Positions 20,405 through 31,985 of a DNA stretch of 64,000 nt are shown here, piece after piece. The DNA is from Tricholoma matsutake (taxonomy: Eukaryota; Basidiomycota; Agaricomycetes; Agaricales; Tricholomataceae), in the NCBI GenBank assembly GCA_026075535.2, contig AP026538.1:4836001-4900000 (forward strand), read 5' to 3'. A model generated the notes under the pieces. That model did not search any database, had not been told where the DNA came from, and was given only the letters and a program-made list of their open reading frames with translations. Made by a program: the position numbers and the translations under genes. How positions within the stretch are numbered: the stretch's first letter is position 1; every line of letters starts with the position of its first letter.

Positions 20405-21254
20405 ACCTTGAAACAGGATAAACAACCCTCGACAAGGGACTACCCCGACCCACAATACTAGGACCCCAGATCACGGTACCACCAATGCTGAAGTACCTAT
20501 GCCCAGGGAGACTCCCCCTCAAGTGAAGGTTGAGGAGATACCTGATGAAGAATTACTGGCAGACACCATCATGGAAATACGAGCAATGGAAGAGACCTAC
20601 AAACAAGATGCGACAGACCTCTTGATTGCATATGTATGAGGAGAACCAGTCATTGGCATATTCAAACTGCCAGAAGAACCACCCCTCACCAGGGAGCACC
20701 GAGGACTGACCCATAGGTACATATGGAAAATGAACACAATCTCCAGGATCACAAAGGCCAAAGACTCCCCGCGATACGTATTCTCAAAGAGCGCATGGAT
20801 CAGAGCAAAGACATCCATTTCCCAGTGACTTGCGCATGAACAGGATGAGGGAAAAGAGGCCAGCAAGCAGACCCTGGATGACCTACTGCCACCAGAATAC
20901 CATAAATACAGACAGGTATTCAAAAAGTCCACATCTGAACAATTCCTGGAATCAAGACCATGGGATCACGCAATTGACTTGAAGGAAGGCTTTGTACCGA
21001 AAGATTGCAAAGTCTACCCATTGACACTGAAAGAACAAGAGAAACTCAATGAATTTCTCAACAAAAACCTGGAAAAAGGATACATCCGACCATCAAAATC
21101 GCCCATGGCATCCCCATTCTTCTTTGTGTCAAAGAAGGACTCTGATGCTCTGCGACCTTGCCAAGACTATCGCTATCTGAATGAAGGAACAATCCAGAAC
21201 AACTACCCCCTCCCACTGATCGGAGACCTCTTGGACAAGCTGAAGGGAGCGAAA
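20405..21254 (+). pseudogene. Ty3/gypsy pol fragment (linker and RT start)
   Basis: A continuous frame with only two in-frame stops, both TGA (20637 and 20826). It encodes a protease-RT linker and then the RT N-terminus: [52 protein letters not shown] and [10 protein letters not shown]. Homology stops exactly at KGAK, just before the expected catalytic block, where the reverse-strand YR element begins. It is related to, but distinct from, the 44-48 kb element. Confidence 0.8.
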
Positions 21255-24200
21255 TTGCATATGTAGATCTGCCATGCCATGGATGCCCAATTACCAATCC
21301 CTTGGATTGTGTGCAGTGCGACTCCATTCTCTGCCAAAGAAGTTGCCCCCCCAGCTCGCATTGATTGTCCTGCGATGTCCCTGTCAAACAGTTTATGTAG
21401 TCGATGCATAAAAAAACTCATGTGGGCACTTTCCCATCGACGGTGAGCCACAACGGTGAAGAAAGTGGGAAGCGATGATCACGGGATGCAAGGTAGAATC
21501 GAAACAGTTGCAGGGGGTTGCAGGGTAGAGGGTTCTTGTGAATGATGATAGTGTTTCCCTCGAAGAATCTGTCAGCCTTGTGGCCAGGCAAGAAAAATTG
21601 GAGAAAAGAGGGATGTAACTGCCCACTGCTGCACTTGGTTAGTTTGCGGGGGTTTCACAGTGCTATGTTGTCATGGAAAGTCAGTTCCCCAAGCTGCATC
21701 AGGGCAAAGAAACTGATGCAGAGTTGTGTGCAAAAGAGGAGATCATTGTGGGATCCTGTGTTACTGTAGGAGTCACATGCAGTTTTGAGATCTCCAATGG
21801 TGAGGGCCCATTTCCTTGTGGTTGGCATCCCCCATAAGCACTTGCACCCCTCCAGTGTGTGGTGGATGAGCCATCCTCTTCTGTGTTGGCAAACGTGTGG
21901 GAAATAAGGCTCAAGTTGTTGGCAGATACCCAAAAGGTAAGTGTCAACTGAATCAGGCTTGATGTGATGACACATCCAAACCATGTAGAGACTGAGTGTG
22001 TCTGCAGTGGGCTCTACCAGAAAGTTGTGAAGGCATACAAATGTGAGGTAAGAGTTCAAAGCGGAACCGTAGTTGTTCCAAGTGCTGGTGTCACTTGCCT
22101 GACCCAGTGCAATAGCTCGTTCGCGAACAAGCTGCTCTCATGACCATGGTTCCCGCATCAGTTGCCAGGCACAGACATGCGAGGTGATCATTTTTTGTAG
22201 CCCCCAGCATTGACAGTTGAGGGGGTTGAAAAGTTTTGATGCGCAGTCCAGGCACAAGTTGCTGTGCCCGACCAAAATCACACCATGAAATGGCATCAGC
22301 TATGGCATTACATTCTCCTGGGACATGCAAGATCCGGACCTGGAACTCTTTTGCTAGCATGACATCAATGCAGTGCCAGAGGAGAAGGTTGAACTCAGGC
22401 TGGCACTTGAGTGAACTGAATATGTCGACAGTGTTCCTGCTGTCAGTGTAGATGACTATCATGGAGCGATGTGCCATCGTGTTCTTGAGATCGTCGCACA
22501 TGCTGGCAATGGCTAGAGCTTCAAAGTAAAAAATAATGTCTCAAGCAGTGTCACCGGGAATGGGAGAGTAGTAGCCAGTGCAGTGATCTGGGTAGTAAAA
22601 AGCTAGTCCTTCCATGCATGCATCGCAGAAGACGATGGCATCTGCATCCTCAATGTCCCAAGATATGCTGGAGAGAAGATTGATCCTGAGTGAGGCATGC
22701 ATGTGGTGGGTCACCCACTTGAGGTCTTCGTGAACAGCATTGTTGACCCAGACCTTAGTCAATGGTCGATTTTTTCCTGCAATCTTGGGATAGAGGTGGT
22801 TGAGCATGGGTTTCAGCAAAGGGAAAACATTGAAGCTCCAGTTGATCCAGCCAGCAAGTCATTGCCATTTTCATAGGGTCCAGGATGCACCACGTTTGTT
22901 CTCAGACCAAACAGTAAAATCCGCAATTTCTTGAAGGAGGTCTTCAAGAGCTTGGTTTGGCAGAGTAAAAGTCAAATTGTTCAGGTTGACGTAGATTCCA
23001 ATGATGGTGAGTGTTGACCCAAAAAGCTGCTTGTGTGGTTGATGAGGGATTCCAAGTTCATCCCAAAGGGATAGGAGCTTGACCTGGCTCATTGGCATGT
23101 GCTTTCCATACCTATGATACCAAACCAGGTTCCCCTCTTCATCAATTCCAAATGAATTGTCCATGTAAGTCCAAAGATCTTCTATAAGTTCAACCTCCCG
23201 TGCTATCCACGTCACTAATCCATTGAAAGAGATATATATCCTGGGTGACCCACATCCACCAAAACAGTTGTTGCAGTCTACATCATGCTCACCATCGATG
23301 GTGATGATCTGTTTGATTTGCCATAATGGGTGCATGGGGAATAACCGGTATGCGTCAGCGATGTCAAATTTGTAGATGATCCATGGCTTGTTAGGTCTGG
23401 TTTGATGTCAGCATATGAGCCCCTCTCCCAGGTGAGTCATGTTGTCTAGGGGAAATCCTCGGATGTCCTCATGGTTGATCATAGAGTTTGGCAAATATGG
23501 CCCCACACTCTGATCAATCACCATACACAGCTTGTCAGAATGGGGTTTGGGTACTGCGTGGACAGGTGACACATGCATTCCTGGTAAAAGGTCTCAGCCA
23601 AATGAGCCAGAGAACCTCCCCACCAGTCGCTCATGGTCTCGCTGTGCATGCAAGAAATCTGCCTCCAGTCCGTCTTCTGGTGTATCCAGTGCTTCGTCAA
23701 CTGTAGAAGGATACTCCTGGTGGTGGGTATCAGCCCATGGCCAAAATCCCTCCCTCAGACCTCTGCAGACTGACTTGACAAAAGGGCAATTTGGATGTGT
23801 AGCTAGCAGAGCTTTGAACTGATCGACGTTGATTGGCATGATGATCTTGAAAAGATCAGGTCAGTCATTGATTGTTCGCATGGCTGCAGTGTTTTCAAAT
23901 TCAATGGCAGGTATCAAAGGAGGAGGCTTGGCCCATTCAGTCCAGTCTGCCAGGCATTGGAGTGGTTTGCCACGAATGTTGTCTTCTTGTTCATCCTGTA
24001 CATCCTAGACATTGTAACAAAGGTATTTGGGATGCATGCCATAGGTTGCCTCACACTTGCTGAGGGCAGTTTTCTTTCCCATGGCCTGGCTGTTTGCATT
24101 GAAGACAGGTGTGATGGAAATGGCAGGTTCCTGCTGGGCTTTGACACCCGTTTGCACTGTTGAATCTGCGGCAGATGTCCGTGGATGCAGTCTTGGTTCT

Positions 24201-24345
24201 ATGGTCACCATTGGAGCCATGAGGTCTTTCAGGGTCTCGTCTACTACTAGACAAGATGGTTTGGACAGGGCTCGCGTCTACTACTAGATGTGAGTTGGAA
24301 AGGATGTGGACAAGCAAAGATGAATTTCTATCTGCACACACACGT
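21255..24345 (-). pseudogene. YR retroelement A (zinc finger, RT, RNase H, tyrosine recombinase)
   Basis: Minus-strand order is as follows. A gag-like finger region (CRRFNSANGCQ...CHFHHTCLQCKQPGHGKENC, 24050-24200) comes first. RT (22870-23839) has HAVPKPHSDKL, FDIADAYRLFPMHP and YMDNSFGID. RNase H (22091-22819) has VFCDACMEG and IYTDSRNTVDIF. The tyrosine recombinase (21255-22140) has LGELTF, SMRAGGATSLAENG and a WQIY tyrosine. This order on one strand fits YR (DIRS/Ngaro-like) retrotransposons of Agaricomycetes. RT shows YMDN where YVDD is expected, and box I reads MQLGEL where MRLGEL is expected. There are several frameshifts. It ends a few codons after the catalytic Tyr. Confidence 0.8.
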
Positions 24346-24612
24346 CTCTATCTACAATGTCACATGACCACTAAGGGAAATGCTGGACTCTGGCACGGCT
24401 CTGCTATGGACTCTGCTATGGGCACTACTGCCATGGCTACATGTACCCCCCTACACAATAGCAATGCCCTCATTGCAATCTCAACTCAGGGAAGGAAGAG
24501 AGAATTATGTATGTACAAGGCACCAATGCCTTACCCTCACCTTGGCCCATGTACCCCAGGAGGCATGTCCATGACAATCGCTCCCCCTAAAGGCCCAACG
24601 TAGAAATGGTGT
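24346..24612. other. No recognised gene
   Basis: Short spacer between the YR element and the minus-strand open frame at 24613. I see no domain, LTR or repeat in it. Confidence 0.3.
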
Positions 24613-24936
24613 TTAGGGCCACAGGTACCTTCTGGGACCTTGTCCATCATCATAGTCAGCTCTTGGATCGGTCAGGGTTACTGGGTGTGCATCTTGTGAA
24701 GGCCGTAAATGAGCAGCCAGCGGGAAGTCGATGTCGGGTGGTATTGGGATAGCAAGTCGTTCTTGAACTAGCTCTGGGTTGACAAAACTGGGTAACTCCC
24801 CCAGTTTGATATTGTCATATTCAGGGTCCGGTTGTAGTTGTTTTGATGTTAGGATGAAAGGGCTGAGGAACACCATGACAATGAAGAATAGGGTATATCT
24901 GGAAAACCATCCATTATTCAAGGCTCTTGCGTTCAT
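24613..24936 (-). CDS. Hypothetical 107-residue protein with one hydrophobic segment
   Basis: The frame starts at 24936 and has a strongly hydrophobic stretch at residues 13-30 (YTLFFIVMVFLSPFIL), consistent with a signal anchor. A polar region rich in Pro and Asp follows, ending ADYDDGQGPRRYLWP. It lies downstream on the same strand as a retroelement integrase tail (25049-25690), so it could be a small extra ORF of that retroelement, but I know of no match. It could also be chance. Confidence 0.3.
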   Translation of the reverse strand: MNARALNNGWFSRYTLFFIVMVFLSPFILTSKQLQPDPEYDNIKLGELPSFVNPELVQERLAIPIPPDIDFPLAAHLRPSQDAHPVTLTDPRADYDDGQGPRRYLWP

Positions 24937-25048
24937 TAGGCTGAGTGTGGGTTGGGCAAGGTGGTTGAAGCGATCTAGGGCCTCTAATATATAGGGAGTC
25001 GGGCTTAAAATGATCAGTGTTAGTCAGCAGCCAGGGCCATTGCTGAAC

Positions 25049-25694
25049 TCAGCTCAGGGTTGATGGTTCCTGCTCTGCTCCGTGCTCTATATCCTCCCAA
25101 TCTGTATTGCTATCATCATTGATCACCTGTCTTCCTTCTACCCCTTGCACAATGTCTTCTTCGGCTTCCTGCTTACTCTGCAGCTTTTCAATCTCTCCTT
25201 GTACTTTGTGTAGTGCTGTGCCACTACGTGGAATGAACCTTTGTAGTCGCCTGGAGGAGAACCTGTTGCTAATAGGTAATCCTTTGAGAGTCTCCAACTT
25301 GTAAGAATTGCGGTCCCTGCTTGTTACTCGGCATGGTGCTGACCACCTAGGCTCCATCTTCCTTTCTACCTTAAATGTGAAGTCCAGGTCACTCCTGTAT
25401 ACCTGTATGAGTTGTCCTGCTTTGAATATGACCTCTCTTGGAGCTTGGGCTAATAGTCTCCTGTTGAACGCCAGCTTCCATTTATGGGCATGAGATAATA
25501 TGTGCTCGTACCCATCTAATTGCTGCTGTTCCATGTATGCCATCTGGACCCCCACTTCACCAGTTGACACTTCCTGTTCTGCTCGGTCCACTGGAGTGTG
25601 CTTTGTGTTGATCACGATGCCTAGAAGAAGTTCATTTGGTGAGAATTTGAGATTTGGCAGGATGCAATTATTAAGGGATTCAGGAGGCATGATA
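25049..25694 (-). pseudogene. Integrase C-terminal tail of a third gypsy-type element
   Basis: Begins at ESLNNCILPNLKFSPNELLLG, a block that follows the integrase core in a distinct Agaricomycete RT-RNase H-integrase family. It continues with IFKAGQLIQVYRSDLDFTF, RWSAPCRV and SYKLETLKGLPI...FSSRRL, then an acidic tail to the stop at 25049. Everything upstream of this domain is missing. The frame is fused at about 25694 to the C-terminus of the gypsy element at 25695-30508, so the junction is a truncated insertion or recombination point. Confidence 0.65.
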
Positions 25695-26623
25695 AGTGGG
25701 GAGCACGTTCGGTGAGTTTGGAAGGTGCAGAGTGTATGATGACATCTCTGGGAAAGCCTTCACTACTGAGAACGGCCCATCAAATCATGGAAAAAATTTT
25801 GCCACCCTGGACTTGTCCCCAGCCTTAAATTCTCGATGGCGGTGAAGTGTAGCAAGCATCACTTTATCACCTACGAGGTATGCATCCTTGTGACCTCGCA
25901 TCTTATTTGCAAAGAAGGCTTGCATGACTTTAGCGCCGATCAAGGCATCTTTTGCCTCAGCCACATCCATCTCAATCTGAGAGATAATATCTTGCGCGGC
26001 AGTCTCCTCTGGGGTGTTGTCACACCCAATCCCAGGGATCAGAGGTGGGATCACGCACGGACTGCAACCCATGCAGATTTGGAATCCTGAGAAACTTGTA
26101 GAACTATCAACAGAGTTCATCATGTTGAACCGGATGATGGGCAACGCTTGAACCCATCCTTTCTGGTTGTGTTCTACATGGAACTGCACACATTGGTTCA
26201 GTGTTTTGTTTGTGCGCTCACTTGCACCATCAGTTTGAGGATGGTATGCTGTGGACATTTTGAGATGCACACTGGTCAGCACATGTAGCACCTTCCAGAA
26301 TTTTGACATGAATAATTTGTCATGGTCCGAAATCAGTCAGAACCTAGTCTGTCTGTAATTGTCAAAATGCAATCAAAATTTTTGTCTTCGGGGAGTGGTC
26401 CCACAAAGTCCAGACATACAGAGTCACCTCTCTTTTCAGGGATTGGCAACGGATGTAGCAGTCCTTTGGCTTTTGTAGTGCTGCCCTTGTTTCGCTGGCA
26501 GTCCAAACATGCAGGGACATATGCGCTTTCAAGATCTCTTTGCATATTCAGCCAATAATAGCAGTTCCTGACACTGGCGTATGATTTATCAGCACCAAAG
26601 TGCCCTAGTGAGTCATGTGCAAG
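25695..26623 (-). pseudogene. Gypsy element 1: integrase
   Basis: The N-terminal finger region reads LAHDSLGHFGADKSY...CLDCQRNK. The first catalytic Asp is in CLDFVGPLPED. After LTITDRLGSD there is a deletion of about 30 codons with a frameshift. Reading resumes with ISDHDKLFMSKFW (second Asp) and STAYHPQTDGASERTNK (Glu). The tail includes YLVGDKVMLATLHRHREF and AFPEMSSYTLHLP, then stops at the junction with the foreign integrase tail. The deletion limits were set by comparison with the related integrase at 55878-56720. Confidence 0.8.
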
Positions 26624-28408
26624 TCAGAAAAGATCCTCACACAGTGTCCCAAACCTAGGTATCACCAGGCGATCTCCCAAGTACCAGAGCTTGTTCACCA
26701 TGCAGATATCAGGTATGCCACCAGCCACACTTTTTAGTTTCTTGCAGAAATCATCATGCTCATATCCTTTCCAAACATCATTGAGGAAAGATTCGTCTGC
26801 GCTGATCATCAGCAATGCATTGCAGGAGGTTGTTTCATTAAGCCAACAGTCCCAATGCAAGGGTGAGTCAGATACATCAATATCCTCTGAAATTTCATCA
26901 GGAGTGTCAGCTGGCAAGCGTGAAAGTGCATCTGCGACAGTGTTGTCTTCACCCCAGATGTAATAAATGTTCATGTTGAATTGTGACAGATGTTCCATCC
27001 ACCGGGCCTGTCGCCGGGATAGATTCTTTTGTGTATCAAAATTTTCAAGTGTGCAGTGGTCTGTGTATATGATGAATTGCGACCCAAGCAGATCTGATCG
27101 CCACTTTTTCAGCGCTCGCACGATCACCAGCATTTCTTTCTCATGTACAGGATAATTTTTCTGTGCATCCTTAAGTTGCATGGAATCAAATGCAACAGGT
27201 TGTGCTGTTTCCCAGGTTGGTCCCCAGCTAAGGACAGCACCTGTTCTCCAGTCGCTAGCATCGCACGTTACAAATATTTTATTATTCCCAGCATTACTGT
27301 GATCAATCACTGTCAGGCATTCTCTGCTCACCACCAAATTTTTAATCACATCAAAGGTGTTCTGATGCGCCTTGGACCAGAGTGGAAAATTCTTTTCACA
27401 CTCCTTCATAGTCAATGGGGTGAGGATACCAGTGTGATCAGCTAGGTGAGGAAGAAATGCAGTGATGTAGTGCACAAGTCCTAAGAAGCTGCAGACTTCT
27501 GTAGCTGACTTCAGTGTTGGCCAGTTCAATATTTTCTCAACCTTTGAGGAGCACACCTCGATGCCTTGTTGGGAGATGTGGTGTCCCAGGAAGATCAACT
27601 CTGTTTGGTAAAAAATTGATTTCTTCTGGTTGCAATATAAATGCGCCTCACGAAGCACATCCATAATTTTCCTGATGTGCTTGGTGTGCTCTTCCAGAGA
27701 GTTTGACCAGATAATGATATCATCCAAGTAGATATGCCCAAATATGCCCAGGAAGCGTCGCAAGGCAGCTGTTACCCGCCGCTGATGTACAGGTGGCACA
27801 TTCTGTAGCCCTTGTGGCATCACCGTCCACTCATAGAGTCCGAGCGGGGTTGTCACTGCAGTCAGTGGTATGCTCTCCAGATCCATCTTTGTGTGGAAAA
27901 AGCTATCTGTCATATCTAGTTTACTCCAGATTTTTCTGCGCCTGGCATCTGCAAGGATATCGTCTACATGTGGAAGAGGGTGGGAGTCAGTAACTGTGTT
28001 GCTGTTGAGTTGATGATAATCATTAACCCAATGTGAGAGGGCTGTCGCGTCTGCTTTTGGCACTAAGAAGGCAGGTAAAGCATGGGCAGAAGAGGACGGC
28101 CGGATGTGTCCCGCATCCAAGTGTTTCTGTATCAGGATACTCCAGGCCTCGCGGAATTTGCGTGGGCAAGAATAGTTCCTAGTTGTAATAGTTTTTCCAG
28201 CATCTTTCAAAATGATCTTACAGAGTACTGAGTTTGGCATCTCATCAACATGGGGAATTGGTTTGAAAACATCTGCGTACGTATCCTTGATTTTTGCCCC
28301 GAGTTCTTGCAGCCGCTCATCAGCTGCAAGTTGCTCAACACATACTTGGATCACAGCTACGATGTCCACACCGAAGACGTGCTCGCACCTTGCATCAACC
28401 AAAGGTCA
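26624..28408 (-). pseudogene. Gypsy element 1: reverse transcriptase and RNase H
   Basis: RT shows GHIRPSSSAHALPAFLVPKAD, WSKLDMTDSFFHTKMD, the catalytic YLDDIIIW, and LGHHISQQGIEV. RNase H shows VTCDASDWRTGAVLSW, VHEKEMLVIVRAL and IYTDHCTLENF. It then reads VADALSRLPAD. It lies in the same frame as gag and protease upstream, separated by TGA codons at 28406 and 26624. At the second, the related copy at 55780 has Arg (LFRLAHDSLGHF), so the stop probably arose from CGA. Confidence 0.85.
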
Positions 28409-29233
28409 TTGGTGTTTGCAAACATCTTTCAGTTCTTTTATCATCAGCGCTTGGTTCATTTTCAAGTCTTCATGTGTATCACGATCAACTTGTTTGACAG
28501 CAGGAACTATGGGAGGTACAGAGTCTAACAAGTCATAGCCACAGTTGTAATCTATTGCCGTATTGTTATGGGCATCAACAACTATGTGATTGTGTGATAA
28601 GAAGGGGAGACCTAGAGTTACAGGATGGCAAAGATTGGGTGCAATAAGAGCACGAACAGTGCAGGCTGAATACAAATTATTTCTATCATGCAACTTGAGT
28701 CTGACCCAATGGGTGAGCGAGATGTAAGACAAGGTAGAAGTGTTATCGAAGAAAGCTCCAGAGACAGGGAACAGGCGGGGCAACAAGCAAACTTTTAGAC
28801 CTAAGCAAGAGACAAGATCTTCTTTGATCAGAACTGCAGGAGAGCCATGGTCAATTAATGCAGAAATCTCGACACGAGACAAGGTGGAAACTTCTAGCGT
28901 ATCCACTGCGCACTCCCACACAAGGTGGGGTTTGAAGAAAGGGACACATTTGCTTACTGAGTCATTGGAATTGCACGAGAGGTTGCTGTCACCTCCATTG
29001 ATAATTGAACTATCGTTGGGTGGGTAAACAGCAGCAATAGGATATGAAGACATGCCCAAAACACTTGTGATGGGTAGAGCAGGAGGAATGGTGTTGGGCT
29101 GAGGTGGCCCATTGTTGTAAACGTTGCTCGACGAGGTGATCACGTTCACCATTGTGGCCTGCTCATCTCGAGGAATAGGCAACATAGGTAGTTTGATACA
29201 CTTACATGCATTGTTAACCGTAGTCATTGATCA
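28409..29233 (-). pseudogene. Gypsy element 1: protease region
   Basis: Contains a retropepsin-like ISALIDHGSPAVLIKEDLV (DHGSP in place of DSGAT or DSGSP) and a second flap-like ARTVRALIAP-type region. It ends in TLGLPFLSHNHIVVDAHN, which resembles the LGLPFL-x-H-x-I-x-ID end of gypsy proteases. A TGA at 29231 separates it from gag in the same frame. Confidence 0.75.
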
Positions 29234-30508
29234 TTCGACATAACCATCTCCTGATGGGAATTCACAAGCATGCCCATCAGGCATATAGAATCCATGGCAC
29301 TTTTTGCAGCCATTGTAGGTTTTGAGGTACTTGCACTCATGGTCAGTTAATTTGGGAGGGCACGCAGTGGAAGAAGAGGTAGCAGTACGCAAAGAAGATG
29401 TTGCCTGCATGCAGGAGAAAGGTGCCCACCTATTGCTTTCAGCCAGTCCCATGGAAGAACTCGACTGTTTCAAGCTTCTAGCGGCGTCCTCAGCATCTCG
29501 TTTGCGCACAGTCCTATCCTCAACGAGCTTCTGGTCCAGCTTAGTCAAACTGTTGATGAACCTCTGCAGTTTATTCTCAGCTTTCAATGTGTCGGCGGCA
29601 GCTTTAGTGACAACTGCAGCAGCAGCAGCGTCAGGATCAGCAGCTGTGTCATCCATCTCTTCGTCAGACGATTTGTGATTGTCTTTCCAACTGTCAAACA
29701 AGGCAGCAAGGTCAGATGTGATATTTGATTCAATTTGTGTGCGAAGTTGTGTAGGCGAGAGATGGAACTGGGAGTTTTTGAGCAAAAGGTTGTCATGGCG
29801 CATAGAGTCGATGAATTCTGAGAATGGAGTCTTGCCCTGCTTAGTAGAGTGAACCTTCCATGCCAGCTCCTGCTGCCAGCGCTTAGGCAACCAGCGCCCA
29901 TGGACCTTGACCATAAAGTCAATGAAGGAGAGCATAGACAAAATTTCCTGCTGGGATTGGTACCAGTCCGAGAAGAGTGGGTCTTCAAAGGAGTACATGA
30001 TGTGGTTGACAAAGTTTTTAGCTTCGAGTCCTTCCTTGTTGTGGAGATAACCATGTGCGTGGTGCTCAAACCAGTGCAGTAATTCAGGAGTCATAGTCCC
30101 CACAGAGATCATGGGGCATTTGCCATTGTTGAGGCTTAGCACAGCAGTAGAAATGGTGGAAGACATGGCAGTGTTCAAGGAGATGACACGGTAATCGTCA
30201 GAAGATGCAGACAAAGTGCATCAGCATTTAGGTGGGGTGGAGGGGAGAGTGTCATTTGCTATGATGGGAGGAGTTCCAAAAGGCGTGTCATTTGAAACGG
30301 CAGTGGTGTGAGGAGGTTGGATAGGCACATCGTTTGCTGCAACAGAGGCGGGGGCTATATGTGCGTCGTTTGCTACGACGGAGGCAGAAGGAGTAGGTAT
30401 ATGTGCGTCGTTTGTTACAACGGAGGCAGGGACAGCAGAACTGGTGTGGGAATTGTCATCTGAGATTACAAGCGCCACTAGAGAAGAACACACGGCGTCC
30501 GCTGGCAA
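29234..30508 (-). pseudogene. Gypsy element 1: gag
   Basis: The capsid-like region reads YSFEDPLFSDWYQ, GRWLPKRWQQELAW and TPFSEFIDSMRHDN, followed by an Ala-rich and Lys-rich coiled segment and a CKKCHGFYMPDGHAC finger near 29270-29310. Upstream, 30221-30508 encodes imperfect tandem peptides (SVVANDAHIAPA, SVAANDVPIQPP) and is separated by a TGA at 30221 in the same frame. The whole 30508-26624 stretch is one frame with four TGA stops. Confidence 0.75.
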
Positions 30509-30569
30509 TGTGTTCCATGCTCTACTATGAGTAGTAAGCGGGATGGAGATGGTTGGTTTTCGAGACAGT

Positions 30570-30905
30570 GTTTGACTGTCGTTATCATGGAGTTATCAGC
30601 AATACAAATATGCATCATCATTTGAGTTAAAAAAAAAGTGAAAGCCTATCCCTTAATTGGGATAGGAAACACTGGGGAAGAGAGAGAGAGAGAAGGGAAA
30701 AGCTTTTGGACTCACTACTTATCATGTGAAATAACAAGACAATGACATGTATTAAGACGCGAGGGGTAGAACAAAAGGTAGTCTAGTGGAAGCGAGAGGG
30801 GAAAAAAGGAAGAATGGGGAATCCCCCGTATGTAATAGTATATATCGCCTGAATAGTATGATCGTACAAACAAGTGTCTATAGGATGATGTAAGCCAGGC
30901 TTACA
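30570..30905 (-). repeat. Candidate 5' LTR of gypsy element 1
   Basis: On the minus strand it starts TGTAAGCCTGGCTTACA at 30905, exactly where homology to the gypsy-2 gag-pol breaks off. TATA-like ATATATAC and a CT-rich stretch follow, as in an LTR promoter. The inner edge at about 30570 is a guess because the 3' LTR is not present. Confidence 0.5.
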
Positions 30906-31985
30906 GTTTCCTCGGATACTAATACATTGTAACGATTCTGGGTCACCAATGGGGAAACCTTCACTGGGACTCTTTCACAAAATTCTTCTGCTTGCCTTCC
31001 TCCAGCTTCACTTCCTTGATTGTAGCTTCCCTAATTTTTCTTTTCTGCCTACAATTCCTCACAATGTGTTCTAACTGCCCACAGTTAAAACATTTAAGCG
31101 GGGCTCATCTCCCTGCTTGATCAACCTCCATTGCATCTGCTGGGGCTGCTGACTCTGTAACTATAGGTGTCACTGCCGAGGCCAGTGGCTGTGTTCTGTA
31201 CATCAACTTTGACTCTGCCTGTTCCTGCCAATATTGCTGGTCAAGGTGCATTGCCCAATTATACCACTAGTCCAACTTCTCTGGCATAGAAGGTAGTCAG
31301 TAGATAGACTTGAATAAAGAGGGATTTAATCCTGCTTTCAAAAACTCTACCAATGCGGCTTCTCCCATCTCCATTTGCAAAGCTTCTGCTTTGAACTGCA
31401 AAATAAATTCATCCGCCATCAGGGAACCTTGGTGCATGGTCTTTAATTTGCATTGGCTGTCGCCTTTGGATTAGGGTCTCCAAACTGTGCCTCCAATCTC
31501 TCCAGAAATTCCTTGAAGGTCGCAAATGGTTTAGTTCCCGCAGCAATTTGATTTATAGCCTCGTTCCTCCAGAACTGTGCTTTCCCCCCCTGAATGTATG
31601 AGAGAGCAAACATAATCCTAGACTCAGCTGTACGAAACTCTGGCTTCCTCCCATGGATGTACAGTACTATAGAGCTGATGAAGGATTTTGTATTCTCCAT
31701 GGTACCATCAAAGATTTGTGGGGGCATGTACTTAGGTAAGCACACTTTTCCATTTCTGGATCTCTCTGCTGTCTCATCCTCCTGCGACATCCACTCCACC
31801 ATCTCCTCCATCTCATCATCTCTTTCTTCTGTCGTCGCTGGCTGTACTTCCACTTGTCTGGGTTGTGATGCTGCCAACACTGACACTAATTGCGACATTT
31901 GCACTGTAAGCACATCAATTTTCGCCTCTAGTGCTGGTGTGGGAACAGGATTAGGACCAGGATTAGAAGTTGAGGGTTCGGACAT
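30906..31985 (-). pseudogene. Gypsy element 2 (minus copy): gag
   Basis: The ATG at 31985 opens a gag with a heptad-rich N-terminus (ALEAKIDVLTVQMSQLVSVL), an acidic linker and a capsid domain (PQIFDGTMENTKSFISSI, SYIQGGKAQFWRNEA, FKEFLERLEAQFGDPN). After about 31443 the frame continues as LMADEFILQFKAEALQM and reaches a CCHC finger (CFNCGQLEHIVRNC) near 31060-31110. It has several stops. It ends at 30906, where the LTR of element 1 inserted. The finger region is roughly 90% identical to 44440-44650. Confidence 0.8.

Noticed and set aside
20012..20522. Long open frames on both strands across the minisatellite
   Set aside because: Frames exist because an 11-bp repeat lacks stops. The peptides are simple S/P/T/G/L repeats without domains.
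28406..30223. Programmed TGA readthrough or stop reassignment in element 1
   Set aside because: TGA also ends the intact gag and host-like genes in this window, and several TGA codons sit where relatives have Arg. Decay of CGA is simpler.
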